Origin: Priestia megaterium
GTDB lineage: Bacteria; Bacillota; Bacilli; Bacillales; Bacillaceae_H
NCBI RefSeq assembly: GCF_023824195.1
Contig: NZ_CP085446.1
Span: forward strand, 44,975-108,974
Length of the DNA stretch: 64,000 bases
Direction: 5' to 3'
Made by a program: the position numbers and the translations under genes. Every line of letters starts with the position of its first letter. Positions within the stretch are counted from its first letter, which is position 1. The notes under the pieces are model-generated. The model searched no databases, was not told the DNA's origin, and worked only from the letters and a program-made list of their open reading frames with translations. Below are positions 63,962 through 64,000 of the stretch, piece by piece.

Positions 63962-63984
63962 ATATATCGTATATAACGATGTAT
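63962..63984. promoter_or_regulatory. operator-like palindrome 3
   Basis: ATATCGTATATAACGATGTA, followed by a purine-rich ribosome-binding site (AGAGAGG) at the window end. The gene it serves lies outside. Confidence 0.5.
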
Positions 63985-64000
63985 AAGAGAGGACAAAAAC

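Noticed and set aside
1..64000. rRNA, tRNA and classical riboswitches
   Set aside because: I found no cloverleaf with CCA-type ends, no rRNA core sequences and no T-box or known riboswitch consensus.

Overview
The window looks like part of a large plasmid from a low-GC, spore-forming Bacillaceae. A Priestia/Bacillus megaterium-type host is my best guess, not proven. Evidence for a plasmid: remnants of a MobL-type mobilization operon, an FtsK-like ATPase with a replication-relaxation partner, a Rep-like gene behind a 5' attenuator, a RacA-like DNA-binding coiled-coil gene next to 1.4 kb of iterons, and many IS elements and group II introns. Evidence for the host: LexA-type SOS boxes, spore coat genes, and recombination sites that resemble B. 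subtilis dif. I see no rRNA, tRNA or CRISPR.

Layout. (1) 1-4,650: small gene modules separated by 28-bp dif-like (XerC/XerD-type) sites, all on the minus strand; an ORF-less group II intron sits inside one site. (2) 5,030-8,830: CorA, small membrane proteins, an FtsW/RodA-family protein, a DedA-family protein. (3) 8,940-17,260: gene remnant, HExxH protein, ABATE/CGNR regulator with an HPP membrane protein, DinB-like protein, and an XRE/MmyB-like regulator divergent from an MFS/carboxymuconolactone-decarboxylase/amidohydrolase operon. (4) 17,390-21,150: orphan immunity genes (Imm6-like, YezG-like), a LexA-controlled UvrX-like polymerase with YolD, and a duplicated uvrX 5' fragment. (5) 21,390-36,160: plasmid core with FtsK/replication-relaxation, ParB-like genes, RacA-like gene plus iterons, Rep-like gene, and two inverted mob operons (one decayed, one cut by an IS). 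(6) 36,139-50,248: an IS6-bounded island carrying YqcI/YcgG and LysE genes, an MFS exporter and a tight nine-gene operon with PEP mutase and a split phosphonopyruvate decarboxylase, hence a predicted phosphonate natural-product cluster. (7) 51,500-63,610: a second series of dif-like sites, all on the plus strand, separating an intact group II intron, IS110, methyltransferase, GNAT, DinB, coat genes, Nudix, thioredoxin-fold, AbaSI-like nuclease and nitroreductase genes. The window ends in a three-fold repeated operator region.

The two most interesting systems are these. First, at least nine dif-like sites delimit small gene cassettes, and both group II introns are inserted at the same point of the XerD-like arm of such a site. 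Second, the phosphonate operon has an unusual gene set: carbamoyltransferase-like protein, two ATP-grasp ligases, DUF1611 P-loop protein, M20 amidohydrolase, luciferase-like monooxygenase. It could make an N-phosphonoacyl amino acid or peptide; that product is inference.

Caution: about ten otherwise good genes are broken by a single-base change, mostly in a homopolymer run. This pattern suggests residual sequencing indels, so many 'frameshifted' genes may be intact in the organism.
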